Of a stretch of 38,910 bases of DNA, positions 24,760-32,573 are shown one piece after another (position 1 is the stretch's first letter; every line of letters starts with the position of its first letter). Origin of the DNA: DAOTVS01 sp034436375 (GTDB lineage Bacteria; Chloroflexota; Anaerolineae; SpSt-313); assembly GCA_034436375.1 (NCBI GenBank), contig DAOTVS010000354.1, positions 1 through 38,910 of the forward strand, given 5' to 3'. The notes beneath the pieces were generated by a model, which saw only the letters and a list, made by a program, of their open reading frames with translations, made no database searches and was not told the origin of the DNA. The position numbers and the translations under genes were made by a program.

Positions 24760-25953
24760 ATGGAGAGCCGCGAGGATCGTGAGTGCGTGCGCTTCTCCAA
24801 AGAAGCTAAAATCATCACTGTGCTGGTTGGCGTGGCGCTGGCCGTCTGGCTGTTGGCGCACGTCAGCCATGTCCTGGGGCCTTTCCTGTGGGGCGCCATT
24901 ACAGCTTACGTTTTCAGCCCGCTGATCGACTGGCTCGAAGATCGTACTCACCTGCGCCGTGGCTTGCTGGTGGCTATTCTCTATCTGCTCGCGCTGGCGA
25001 CGGTCTCCTGGGCGGCGACAGTGCTCATCCCTCTGCTGATTGAGCAGCTACAAGGCCTCGTCGTTGATGCGCCTAAGATCTTGACAGGCTTGCTCGACCG
25101 GCTGGCATTCCTGGACCAATACTTGCTGGCGCAGCAGATACGGATCTATGGCTTTACCATCGATCCGCAGGTAGTGGCCAACGAGGTCGTGCGCAATCTG
25201 CAGAACCTGGTCGGTTATATGACCCGCGGCGCTATTCCAGCCGTTTTCAACGTGCTGGAGGGGGTAGGGCAAGTCGCTCTCTACCTCATCGCCACGTTCT
25301 ATCTGCTGCGCGGCTGGCGCAGCCTGCGCGCCGGGCTTGGGCGCCTGTTGCCGAGCCCTTACCGTGATGAGGCCAGTGATCTGCTGGGCGAGATTGACCG
25401 GGTGCTGGGCGCCTATATCCGTGGGCAGCTCCTTCTGATCGGTATCATGGCAGCGGCCACTTTTATCGCGCTCTCTATCCTGCAGGTACGCTATTCGCTG
25501 GTGATTGCCGTGATCAGCGGCGTGCTGGAGGTTATCCCGCTCTTTGGGCCGATCATGGCCGGAGGAATAGCCGTTTCTGTCGCGCTGTTCCAGCCGGCGA
25601 CGGCGTTTGGCTGGTCGAACCTCAATCTGGCGTTGGTTGTTGCGCTGGCCTATGTTGTGCTGCGGCAGATTGAGGATCAGGTCGTGGTGCCGAACCTGGT
25701 CGGGCCGATTGTGGATCTGCACCCACTTCTTGTGTTGTTTGCCCTCTTTGCCGGGGGCAGCCTGGCCGGCTTTACCGGCATGGTCGTCGCTGTGCCGGCC
25801 GCAGCGGCCCTGAAGATCATCGTCAGGTATTTCCGGAGCAAGGTGTGGGAGGAGGATGCGGCCAACGTAAGTGCTGATACTGGCGGCGCCGGGCCTCCCC
25901 CCGAGCCACCCGTCGCCACCGAGCCACCAACGACTGCAGGAGAAATGACGTGA
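24760..25953 (+). CDS. AI-2E family transporter (permease), copy 2
   Basis: A 397-aa paralog of the permease at 15215, with 7-8 membrane segments and the family C-terminal pattern GAYIRGQLLLIGIMAAATF, EVIPLFGPIMAGG and LRQIEDQVVVPNLVGPIVDL. The hydrophilic tail of about 40 residues is rich in Pro/Glu/Thr. ATG 24760 lies 11 nt after the DUF58 stop. The tail overlaps the GNAT gene by 4 nt (GTGA). Substrate unknown. Its operon partners suggest a role tied to envelope maintenance rather than quorum sensing, which is an inference. Confidence 0.88.
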   Translation: MESREDRECVRFSKEAKIITVLVGVALAVWLLAHVSHVLGPFLWGAITAYVFSPLIDWLEDRTHLRRGLLVAILYLLALATVSWAATVLIPLLIEQLQGLVVDAPKILTGLLDRLAFLDQYLLAQQIRIYGFTIDPQVVANEVVRNLQNLVGYMTRGAIPAVFNVLEGVGQVALYLIATFYLLRGWRSLRAGLGRLLPSPYRDEASDLLGEIDRVLGAYIRGQLLLIGIMAAATFIALSILQVRYSLVIAVISGVLEVIPLFGPIMAGGIAVSVALFQPATAFGWSNLNLALVVALAYVVLRQIEDQVVVPNLVGPIVDLHPLLVLFALFAGGSLAGFTGMVVAVPAAAALKIIVRYFRSKVWEEDAANVSADTGGAGPPPEPPVATEPPTTAGEMT

Positions 25954-26483
25954 TTGTGCGCCGTGCCTTTGCTGAGGATGTGACTGCCTGCGCCCAGCTC
26001 GATGCCAGCGTAGAGACTGACCATGTGTGGCAGATGGACGAGCGGAGTTTGGGCAGCGAGCTGCACCTGGTGTTCCGCCCAGCCAAGCTGCCGCGCCCCA
26101 TGCGCGTGGCCTATCCGCGCGATCTGCGTCGGCTGCCTGAGGACTGGGAGCGCGATGAGTGTTTCCTGGTGGCGATTGAGGGTGCGCTGATCTTGGGTTT
26201 CATCGATGTGCGGCTGCAGCCATGGGATGGACTGGCCTGGGTTCACCATCTGGTTGTGGGGCGCCGATATCGGCGCAGAGGCTTAGGCAGGCGCCTGGTG
26301 CAGACCGCCGCTGAGTGGACGCGCCGGGGCGGGCAGCGGCAGTTGATGCTCGAAAGCTCGACCAAGAATTACCCCGGGCTCGCTTTTTGCCAGCGCCTCG
26401 GCTGTACCTTTTGCGGCTATAACGATCAGCTCTACACGAGCCAGGATATCACTGTCTTTTTCTCTTATCCTCTGGGGGTCTAG
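25950..26483 (+). CDS. GNAT family N-acetyltransferase
   Basis: A 177-aa GNAT acetyltransferase using acetyl-CoA. VVGRRYRRRGLGRRLVQTA (about 99-117) is motif A with RRRGLG as the pyrophosphate-binding R/QxxGxG/A loop. The fold continues with STKNYPGLAFCQRLGCTFCGYN as motif B. Target amine unknown. The GTG start overlaps the AI-2E stop by 4 nt, with AGGAG 6-10 nt upstream. It closes the moxR operon and is followed by a perfect inverted repeat. Confidence 0.88.
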   Translation: MIVRRAFAEDVTACAQLDASVETDHVWQMDERSLGSELHLVFRPAKLPRPMRVAYPRDLRRLPEDWERDECFLVAIEGALILGFIDVRLQPWDGLAWVHHLVVGRRYRRRGLGRRLVQTAAEWTRRGGQRQLMLESSTKNYPGLAFCQRLGCTFCGYNDQLYTSQDITVFFSYPLGV

Positions 26484-26489
26484 TGGCTT

Positions 26490-26559
26490 CCCGCACTGGT
26501 TTTGATGCGGCGGAATTGCTCTTCTGCAGACAGCGGGTACTCATCAAAACCAGTGCGGG
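26490..26559. terminator. Perfect 18-bp inverted repeat after the GNAT gene
   Basis: CCCGCACTGGTTTTGATG at 26490-26507 is repeated inverted at 26542-26559 without mismatch, around a 34-nt loop. It probably terminates the moxR operon, although no U-tract follows. The large loop is unusual. Confidence 0.6.
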
Positions 26560-26708
26560 GGCCCACCAGCGCGACTTCATCCGCGCGCGGTTTCGCGCCC
26601 TGCGGCGAGCCCTCCATAGCCAGAGACGCTGAGACCGCAGGGAGGTTCGCGGCGCCCTCAGGTGCAAGGAGATATAGGCCGAAAGGAGGAGGCGCTGCAA
26701 AAGCGCAT
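26560..26708. other. Non-coding structured region between the moxR operon and rho promoter
   Basis: No credible gene is seen here. CCCTGCGG (near 26598) and CCGCAGGG (near 26635) form a perfect 8-bp stem with further GC-rich complementarity around them. The stretch then becomes purine-rich (AAGGAGATATAGG and AAAGGAGGAGG) before the rho -35 box. It might be a small RNA or remnant leader. I could not match it to a known family. Confidence 0.35.
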
Positions 26709-26737
26709 TTGACGAACGACGCGAACGGTGGTATAAT
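26709..26737 (+). promoter_or_regulatory. Strong sigma70-type promoter of rho
   Basis: TTGACG (26709-26714), a 17-nt spacer and TATAAT (26732-26737). Predicted start is near 26744, about 249 nt before the rho start codon. Confidence 0.85.
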
Positions 26738-26743
26738 TTACCG

Positions 26744-26992
26744 TAACCAAAGTTGTTTTCTTCACACTATCTGGGGGGGCTGGGCTATACACCTCTGGTG
26801 CGGCCCCCAATCACATGATCCCCTCATTGTCCATCAGGGTCTTCCTATGGGTTTCTAGCCTCAAAATGGTTGTATTCGCCTAGACACCGCGAGCGTATTG
26901 TCCCGGTCTGTAGTACCCGTTACAAGTTACCTATCGGCTTGATATCAGCCGAGATTTCCAACAGGCTCAGGTAGTGTGAGCGGGAGTAAGCA
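26744..26992 (+). promoter_or_regulatory. Long leader of rho
   Basis: A ~249-nt untranslated leader. GGGGGCTG pairs with CGGCCCCC around 26775-26806, and TCGGCT pairs with AGCCGA near 26935-26953. Between them lies a C/U-rich, G-poor stretch from about 26815. That composition resembles a rut site, so autoregulation by Rho is plausible, as established for E. coli rho. A 22-codon frame (26815-26883) is open but has no Shine-Dalgarno. Confidence 0.5.
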
Positions 26993-28240
26993 GTGAACAT
27001 TGCAGAATTGGAAGAGAAAAACCTTAGCGAGCTGCGCGACATCGCAAGGGAACGAGATATATCCGGCTACAGCCGTCTCAAAAAGCCCGATCTCATCCTG
27101 CGGCTGCTGCGCGCGCAGGCGGAAGGGCAAGGCCTGATATTCGGCGGCGGTGTGTTGGAGATTGTGCAGGATGGCATTGGTTTCCTGCGCTCTGACCATC
27201 TGCTGCCCGGCCACGATGACGTCTATGTGTCACAGTCGCAGATCCGTCGTTTCGGCCTGCGTACAGGCGACATGGTTATTGGCCAGGTGCGGCCACCCAA
27301 GGATACCGAAAAGTACTTTGGGCTATTGCGGGTGGAAGCGGTAAACGGCCAGGACCCCGAAGTCGCCAAAAAACGGCCCAATTTCGTAGATCTCACCCCA
27401 ATCTTCCCCCTCCGCCAGTTCAAGCTCGAGAGCAAGCCCAATATTCTTTCGACCCGCCTGCTCGATATGCTGGCGCCCATTGGCCGCGGCCAGCGCGGCC
27501 TGATCGTCTCGCCGCCCAAAGCCGGCAAGACGACTGTCCTCAAGCAGATCGCCAATGGCATCACCAGCAACTATCGTGACGTGCACCTGATGGTGGCGCT
27601 GATCGGCGAACGGCCCGAGGAAGTGACCGATATGGACCGCTCGGTGGAGGCGGAAGTTGTCAGTTCGACCTTTGATGACCCGGTGACCGATCACGTGCGC
27701 GTGGCGGAGATGGCCATCGAGCGGGCGAAGCGGCTGGTGGAGGCGGGGCGTGATGTGGTGATCCTGCTGGATAGCATCACGCGTCTGTCGCGGGCCTACA
27801 ACCTGATCGTGCCGCCCAGCGGGCGCACTCTATCCGGCGGCCTCGACCCGGCTGCGCTCTTCCCGCCCAAGCGTTTCTTTGGCGCAGCGCGCAATATCGA
27901 GGAGGGCGGTAGCCTCACGATCATCGCCACCTGCCTCATTGATACCGGCAGCCGCATGGATGATGTCATCTATGAGGAGTTCAAGGGCACCGGCAACATG
28001 GAGCTGCACCTGAACCGCAAGCTCGCCGAGCGCCGCATTTTCCCCTCCTTCGATGTCGAGCGCTCCGGCACCCGCCGTGAGGAGCTGCTGCTCGATCCCG
28101 AAACCCTCTCCAAGGTGTGGACGTTGCGCCGCATGATCGAGGCGATCGGCGGCAACGAAGCGTTGGCCCCCGTGCTCGAGCGTATGTCACGCACACGCAA
28201 CAATGAAGAGTTCCTCAACACGCTGAGCAAAGAGATGTAG
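26993..28240 (+). CDS. rho: Transcription termination factor Rho
   Basis: Hexameric RNA-dependent ATPase that ends transcription at C-rich untranslated RNA. The 415-aa product has the N-terminal Rho_N helix bundle (about 1-43, LEEKNLSELRDIARERDISG), the RNA-binding OSB domain (about 47-120), and the ATPase core: SPPKAGKTTVLK (about 173-184) is Walker A, VVILLDSITRLSRAYN is Walker B, and GSRMDDVIYEEFKGTGN is the R-loop region. The start is GTG 26993 with GGGAG upstream. It has its own strong promoter. Several operon-end hairpins in this window lack U-tracts, so Rho may matter at those ends. Confidence 0.96.
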   Translation: MNIAELEEKNLSELRDIARERDISGYSRLKKPDLILRLLRAQAEGQGLIFGGGVLEIVQDGIGFLRSDHLLPGHDDVYVSQSQIRRFGLRTGDMVIGQVRPPKDTEKYFGLLRVEAVNGQDPEVAKKRPNFVDLTPIFPLRQFKLESKPNILSTRLLDMLAPIGRGQRGLIVSPPKAGKTTVLKQIANGITSNYRDVHLMVALIGERPEEVTDMDRSVEAEVVSSTFDDPVTDHVRVAEMAIERAKRLVEAGRDVVILLDSITRLSRAYNLIVPPSGRTLSGGLDPAALFPPKRFFGAARNIEEGGSLTIIATCLIDTGSRMDDVIYEEFKGTGNMELHLNRKLAERRIFPSFDVERSGTRREELLLDPETLSKVWTLRRMIEAIGGNEALAPVLERMSRTRNNEEFLNTLSKEM

Positions 28241-28414
28241 GCTCATCCGCGAGCGGCGGCCGGGCGTTTCATTGTCAACTGAACAATTGCCATTCGCCGT
28301 GCGTCAATGGCTGACGCGTTCGGGAGCACCGCCGCTGCCGGCCGTGGCCGCGCCTCACCTTTGCGTGGCTCATGGAGACACATACCGACCCTAGAGGCGA
28401 GGACACAACCGGAA

Positions 28415-29575
28415 ATGGACTCGACGCTGGATGGAGCGCAAGGCGGCAAGCCGGGGCCGAAGCGAAGCTTGCCGGTCGGCACGTTCGTCCAGGCTACCAG
28501 GGGTAGGGTCCTGGAAGCCCGGATTGATCCCCGGTTACTGAGCCGGTGGGGCACGCATGCAACACTGGCGGGCCTGGGGGTGATCGCTATCCTGGTGATG
28601 CGCACTTCCGGGCCGGGCCGCCTGGCGGGTCAGGGCACGGCTCCTGCGGCGCCGGGCACTGGTATCGCGCGGCAAGTGAGCGCCCGTGGCAGCAGTGGGT
28701 TTCTGGTGCGGGAGGCGGTGCCCGTCACCCATAGGAGCGATGGAAACAGCGCCCCCGAAGCGTCCGTGGCCGCTGCCGGGCTCAGCGTTGCGACGGCCTC
28801 CACGGCTGCCCCGGCTGCCACTCAGGCGGCGCCTCAGATCAGGACCTACACGGTGCAGCCCGGCGATACCGTTCTGGCCGTAGCCCAGCGCTTTGGCATC
28901 ACGCCGGAAACCATCCTCTCCGCCAACCCCGCGCTCTCCGGTAACCCCGACCTGCTTCAACTGGGGCAAGAGATCAAGATTCTGCCTGTATCGGGGGTGC
29001 TTCATACGGTTGCGGCGGGCGATACGCTGAATTCGGTCGCCAAGCGCTACCAGGTCGATCCGCAAGCGATCATCAATTACGCGGCGAATAACCTCAGCGC
29101 ACCCTACGTCTTGCACCCTGGGGATACCCTGGTGGTGCCGGGCGGGGCGTATTTGGCTCCCGCGAATGCGGGCCTGGGCGCCGGCGGCGCCCAGAGCAGT
29201 GTCTCGGCCCAGGCAACCGGCAGTTTCATGTGGCCTGTCCGGGGTGTCATTACCCAATATCCGTGGGCGCAGCATGTGGCCGTGGATATCGGTGCGCCGC
29301 TGGGCCGCCCCATTGTGGCTGCTGATGCCGGCGTCGTGCTCGAGGCCGGCTGGACCAATGTGGGCTATGGCAATTACGTCATCATTTCCCACGGCAATGG
29401 CTTTCGCACCCTCTATGGGCACATGAGCAAGATCCTGGTCACGCGCGGCCAAAAGGTGGCCAAGGGCCAGCAGATCGGCCTGGTCGGCAGCACCGGCCAC
29501 TCCACCGGCCCGCACCTGCATTTTGAGATCTACAAGAACGGGGCCATCACCAACCCATTGCCCTACTTGCCCTGA
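28415..29575 (+). CDS. LysM-M23 metallopeptidase (envelope peptidoglycan hydrolase)
   Basis: A 386-aa membrane-anchored peptidoglycan hydrolase or activator. It has a cytoplasmic N-terminus, one helix (about 48-63, ATLAGLGVIAILVM), a low-complexity Ala/Thr linker, LysM repeats at about 144-192 and 197-247 (each with PGDT or AGDT near its start), and a C-terminal M23 domain with HVAVD (about 287-291) and GPHLHFE (about 365-371), the zinc ligands H, D and HxH. It cuts or remodels peptide crosslinks outside the membrane. ATG 28415 is preferred (CGAGGA upstream); ATG 28307 adds 36 residues but has no Shine-Dalgarno. It faces the penicillin-binding protein gene. Confidence 0.9.
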   Translation: MDSTLDGAQGGKPGPKRSLPVGTFVQATRGRVLEARIDPRLLSRWGTHATLAGLGVIAILVMRTSGPGRLAGQGTAPAAPGTGIARQVSARGSSGFLVREAVPVTHRSDGNSAPEASVAAAGLSVATASTAAPAATQAAPQIRTYTVQPGDTVLAVAQRFGITPETILSANPALSGNPDLLQLGQEIKILPVSGVLHTVAAGDTLNSVAKRYQVDPQAIINYAANNLSAPYVLHPGDTLVVPGGAYLAPANAGLGAGGAQSSVSAQATGSFMWPVRGVITQYPWAQHVAVDIGAPLGRPIVAADAGVVLEAGWTNVGYGNYVIISHGNGFRTLYGHMSKILVTRGQKVAKGQQIGLVGSTGHSTGPHLHFEIYKNGAITNPLPYLP

Positions 29576-29640
29576 GATAAGGTAAGAGGCCGGAGGGGAG
29601 AAACAAGTTCTCCCCTCCGGCCTCTTACCTTATCTCAGGG
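29570..29640. terminator. 33-bp perfect inverted repeat, bidirectional terminator
   Basis: Arms 29570-29602 and 29608-29640 are complementary at every position, around a 5-nt ACAAG loop. The left arm includes the TGA stop of the M23 peptidase gene, and the right arm ends 19 nt before the stop of the penicillin-binding protein gene on the other strand. There is no U-run on either side. Confidence 0.85.
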
Positions 29641-29658
29641 TGTTGGTGTTGCGCTCCC

Positions 29659-32514
29659 CTATGTTGCGGTTACTTGCTGCACCTCAGTTGTGGGCGTCGC
29701 GTGCACAGGCGTTGCCGTCTCGGTGGGCGCCGGCGCCGTTTCGGTCGGCAGCTCAGCTGTTGGCGTGGGTTGATGCCGCGGCGTGCGCGTGGGTTCAGCC
29801 GTGTCGGTGGGCAGCGGCGTCGGCGAAGCTTCCATAGTGGGCGACGCCGTCTCCGTTGGCAAAGGCGACGGTGTCGGCCAAAGGCTCGGGTTGTCGTTCT
29901 GGACGTGCACGTGCACCCGCGCCTCGAACTGGTTGTTGTGGCTGTCGATGGCGATGATGCGCAGAGTATAATCGCCGTTCGCCACGTGATTGGTATCCCA
30001 GTTGCCCAGGTGAGCGTTGACCATTCCGCCCGAGTCGTGCTCTTCGATCAGCGCCCAACCCTGGGGGTTATTGCCCACGCCGTATTCGAGCCGGTAATGG
30101 CTCATGTCATTTATTTGGACGCTTCCGTTTATCGCGACCACGCCCTGGATCTGCTGTCCCTCTTGGGGTTGGCTGAAGCTTACGTTGGTCTGCCCTGTGT
30201 GCACATCGCAGGTGTCGGTCGGTGGCTGCTCGATACCGTGCGCCATGGCCCAGGCCTGCCCGTCGGGGGGGTAGACCTCAAAGAGCTTTTGCACCACGGT
30301 ATTCGGCGGGCAGTACGGGCCCGCCAGCTTGCCGCTCACCGTGCAGATAGCGATGCGCCGGTGGACGCTGCACGTCTGAGTGGGCTGTTTCCCCTGGATA
30401 AAGAGCTCTTTGCGCCGTGAGGGGCAATCGGCCGTCGGCAGCTCCCCTGAGACGGAGCAAACCTCGACCTCCACCATGCCGGGAGGCTGCGTGAAGGGCG
30501 CGGCCTTTTCGCCCTCGTTCTTCTCCTGGATCTTCATCCCCGCCAGCATAAAGTTGTGCCAGATGGGTGCGGCGCCGCTGGCGCCTGCCGTTTGCAGCAT
30601 CTTGCTGTTATCGTTGTTGCCCACCCACACTGCCGTCACCAGCGAAGTGGTGTAGCCAATCGTCCAGGCATCGCGGTTGTCGTTGGTCGTGCCCGTTTTG
30701 ACGGCAGCCTGATAGCCGGGCAGCACGAGTTGGCTGTGGGCCCCGAACATCGGTGTGCGGGCATTGTTATCGGAGAGAATATCGGTGATCTGGTACGCGA
30801 TCCGCGGATCCAGCACCTGGCGCCCGGCGCCCGGGTCGTATTGGTAGAGGACGTGGCCATCGGAGTCCTTGATGCTCAGGATGGCCTGGGGCGCGCGATA
30901 AATACCGCCTGTCGCAAAGGCGCTGTAGGCGCCCGCCATCTCCAACGGGCTTACTTCGCCCGCACCCAGGGTCAGCGAGAGACCATAGTCGGTGCGGTTG
31001 AGGGAGGTGATGCCCAGCCGCCGTGCCATTTCCAGCAACGCCGGGATGCCGATGAATTGTAACGTCTTGACGGCTGGGACGTTGTAGGAGCAGGCCAGCG
31101 CGGTGCGCACCGACACGGGGCCGTGCTCCTTGAGATCGTAATTCGTGGGCTCCCAGGTGCCCTGTACGGGATCGGGCAATACCAGCTTGGTATCCATGAT
31201 CATCGTTGCCGGGTTCCAGCCCTTTTCAAAGGCCGCGGCATAGGTCAGCGGCTTGATAGAGGACCCCGGTTGGCGCGGGCGCAGTGTGACGTTGACCTGC
31301 CCGCCGATGCTGGCATTGTTAAAGTCCACGCTCCCGACCATCGAGAGGATTTCACCCGTCTGCGGGTCGATGGCGACCAGGGCGCCGTTCGTGGCATGTT
31401 GGCTGGCCAGATTGGCGATCTGCGTCTTGACGGCTTGCTCGGCTTGTTGTTGCATGTCCAGGTCGAGCGTTGTCTGCACCTGCAGGCCGTCGCGATAGAT
31501 GGTCTGGGCGCCGTATTTGTCCTCAAGTAACTGCCGCACATAGAACACAAAGTGCGGCGCCTGGATCGCCGTCGTTGGCGGGCTGCTGACGACGCCCAGA
31601 GGCTCGGCCTTCGCTGCCTCGGCTTCCTGGGCAGTGATATAGCCGTGCGTGACCATGCGGTCGAGCACGACGTTTCGCGCCGCCTCGGCCTCGTCTGGGT
31701 TGGTAAAGGGGTCGCGCAGTGCTGGCGCAGGCACAATGCCTACCAGCAGCGCCGATTCTGCCAGGGTCAGCTGGCTGACCGGCTTGTTGAAATAGGTCTC
31801 GGCGGCGGCGTCTACCCCATAGGCCATATTGCCATAGTAGATCTCGTTGAGGTATGTCTCAAGGATCTTGTCCTTGGAGTAGGTGCGTGTGATCTCTGAT
31901 GCCAGCACGACCTCTTTGATCTTACGCTGCATCGTAATGTCGTTGCCGACAAAGAGGAGCTTGACGAGCTGCTGGGTGATGGTGCTCGCGCCCGAGACGA
32001 TGTGCCCTTGAGTCGCGAGATCGAAAAAGGCGCGCCCAATCGACAGCACGTTAAAGCCGGGGTTTGAGTAAAAAGTGGGATCCTCGGTGGCGATGGTCGC
32101 ATCGCGCAACGTCTCGGGGATCTGGTCCAGCGAGACGACAGTGCGCCGGCCACCCATGGGATCGTTGATCTCATAGAGCAGCTTGCCGTTGCGGTCATAG
32201 ATACGAGTGCTCTTGAAAGAGGCCGCACGAGATTGCAGCTCGTCGGGCGAGGGCAGCTTCAGAGCGATATAGACATAACCTGCCAGCGCGATGGCTGTGC
32301 CGACGGCCCCGATCCCCAGGATGCTGAGGATCGAGATGACGAAACCGCGCCAGAATAGGGCCATGGCACTGGCTTGGGTGGCAGAGAGCGCTTCCCCGGG
32401 CCGCGACTCTGACTGCAAATTGGGACTTGAATTGCGCATAGTGCTCTGGTCGCGAGACCTCCTTTGTGCGTCCTGTGTATGGAATAGACGCTGCGGACGC
32501 TGGGAGTGTTCCAT
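29659..32514 (-). CDS. Class A penicillin-binding protein (bifunctional transglycosylase/transpeptidase)
   Basis: Polymerises and crosslinks peptidoglycan outside the membrane. After a cytoplasmic N-terminus and one helix (about 54-82) comes a GT51 domain with ATEDPTFYSNPGFN, GASTITQQLVK and KDKILETYLNEIYYG. The transpeptidase domain has SSIK (about 418-421, active-site Ser), SYN and KTGTT (about 605). Beyond it lie two CxVSGxLxxxxC motifs, a beta-rich Ig-like segment and a tail of about 70 residues rich in Pro/Thr/Glu. Start is uncertain: ATG 32514 lies about 20 nt after the promoter without Shine-Dalgarno, whereas ATG 32440 (926 aa) has AAGGAGGT but 17 nt upstream. Total 951 aa, longer than most PBP1a because of the tail. 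Confidence 0.93.
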   Translation of the reverse strand: MEHSQRPQRLFHTQDAQRRSRDQSTMRNSSPNLQSESRPGEALSATQASAMALFWRGFVISILSILGIGAVGTAIALAGYVYIALKLPSPDELQSRAASFKSTRIYDRNGKLLYEINDPMGGRRTVVSLDQIPETLRDATIATEDPTFYSNPGFNVLSIGRAFFDLATQGHIVSGASTITQQLVKLLFVGNDITMQRKIKEVVLASEITRTYSKDKILETYLNEIYYGNMAYGVDAAAETYFNKPVSQLTLAESALLVGIVPAPALRDPFTNPDEAEAARNVVLDRMVTHGYITAQEAEAAKAEPLGVVSSPPTTAIQAPHFVFYVRQLLEDKYGAQTIYRDGLQVQTTLDLDMQQQAEQAVKTQIANLASQHATNGALVAIDPQTGEILSMVGSVDFNNASIGGQVNVTLRPRQPGSSIKPLTYAAAFEKGWNPATMIMDTKLVLPDPVQGTWEPTNYDLKEHGPVSVRTALACSYNVPAVKTLQFIGIPALLEMARRLGITSLNRTDYGLSLTLGAGEVSPLEMAGAYSAFATGGIYRAPQAILSIKDSDGHVLYQYDPGAGRQVLDPRIAYQITDILSDNNARTPMFGAHSQLVLPGYQAAVKTGTTNDNRDAWTIGYTTSLVTAVWVGNNDNSKMLQTAGASGAAPIWHNFMLAGMKIQEKNEGEKAAPFTQPPGMVEVEVCSVSGELPTADCPSRRKELFIQGKQPTQTCSVHRRIAICTVSGKLAGPYCPPNTVVQKLFEVYPPDGQAWAMAHGIEQPPTDTCDVHTGQTNVSFSQPQEGQQIQGVVAINGSVQINDMSHYRLEYGVGNNPQGWALIEEHDSGGMVNAHLGNWDTNHVANGDYTLRIIAIDSHNNQFEARVHVHVQNDNPSLWPTPSPLPTETASPTMEASPTPLPTDTAEPTRTPRHQPTPTAELPTETAPAPTETATPVHATPTTEVQQVTAT

Positions 32515-32538
32515 GGGAGGGTGACAATGAGTAGAAAG

Positions 32539-32566
32539 ATTATAAGCTTCAGTTGATGCCTGTCAA
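32539..32566 (-). promoter_or_regulatory. Promoter of the penicillin-binding protein gene (minus strand)
   Basis: On the minus strand, TTGACA (32566-32561), a 16-nt spacer and TATAAT (32544-32539), a full-consensus pair. The start would be near 32532. It sits in the 60-nt gap after the GH3 gene, so the two genes are separately promoted. Confidence 0.85.
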
Positions 32567-32573
32567 ACAGCCA

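Noticed and set aside
26590..26700. Glycine riboswitch or T-box
   Set aside because: CCCTCAGGTGCAAGGAG and GGTTCGCGG look loosely like parts of such elements, but the other conserved elements are absent or out of order and the downstream gene (rho) does not fit either class.
26815..26883. 22-codon leader peptide in the rho leader
   Set aside because: No Shine-Dalgarno and no run of a regulatory amino acid. Mentioned only as possible.
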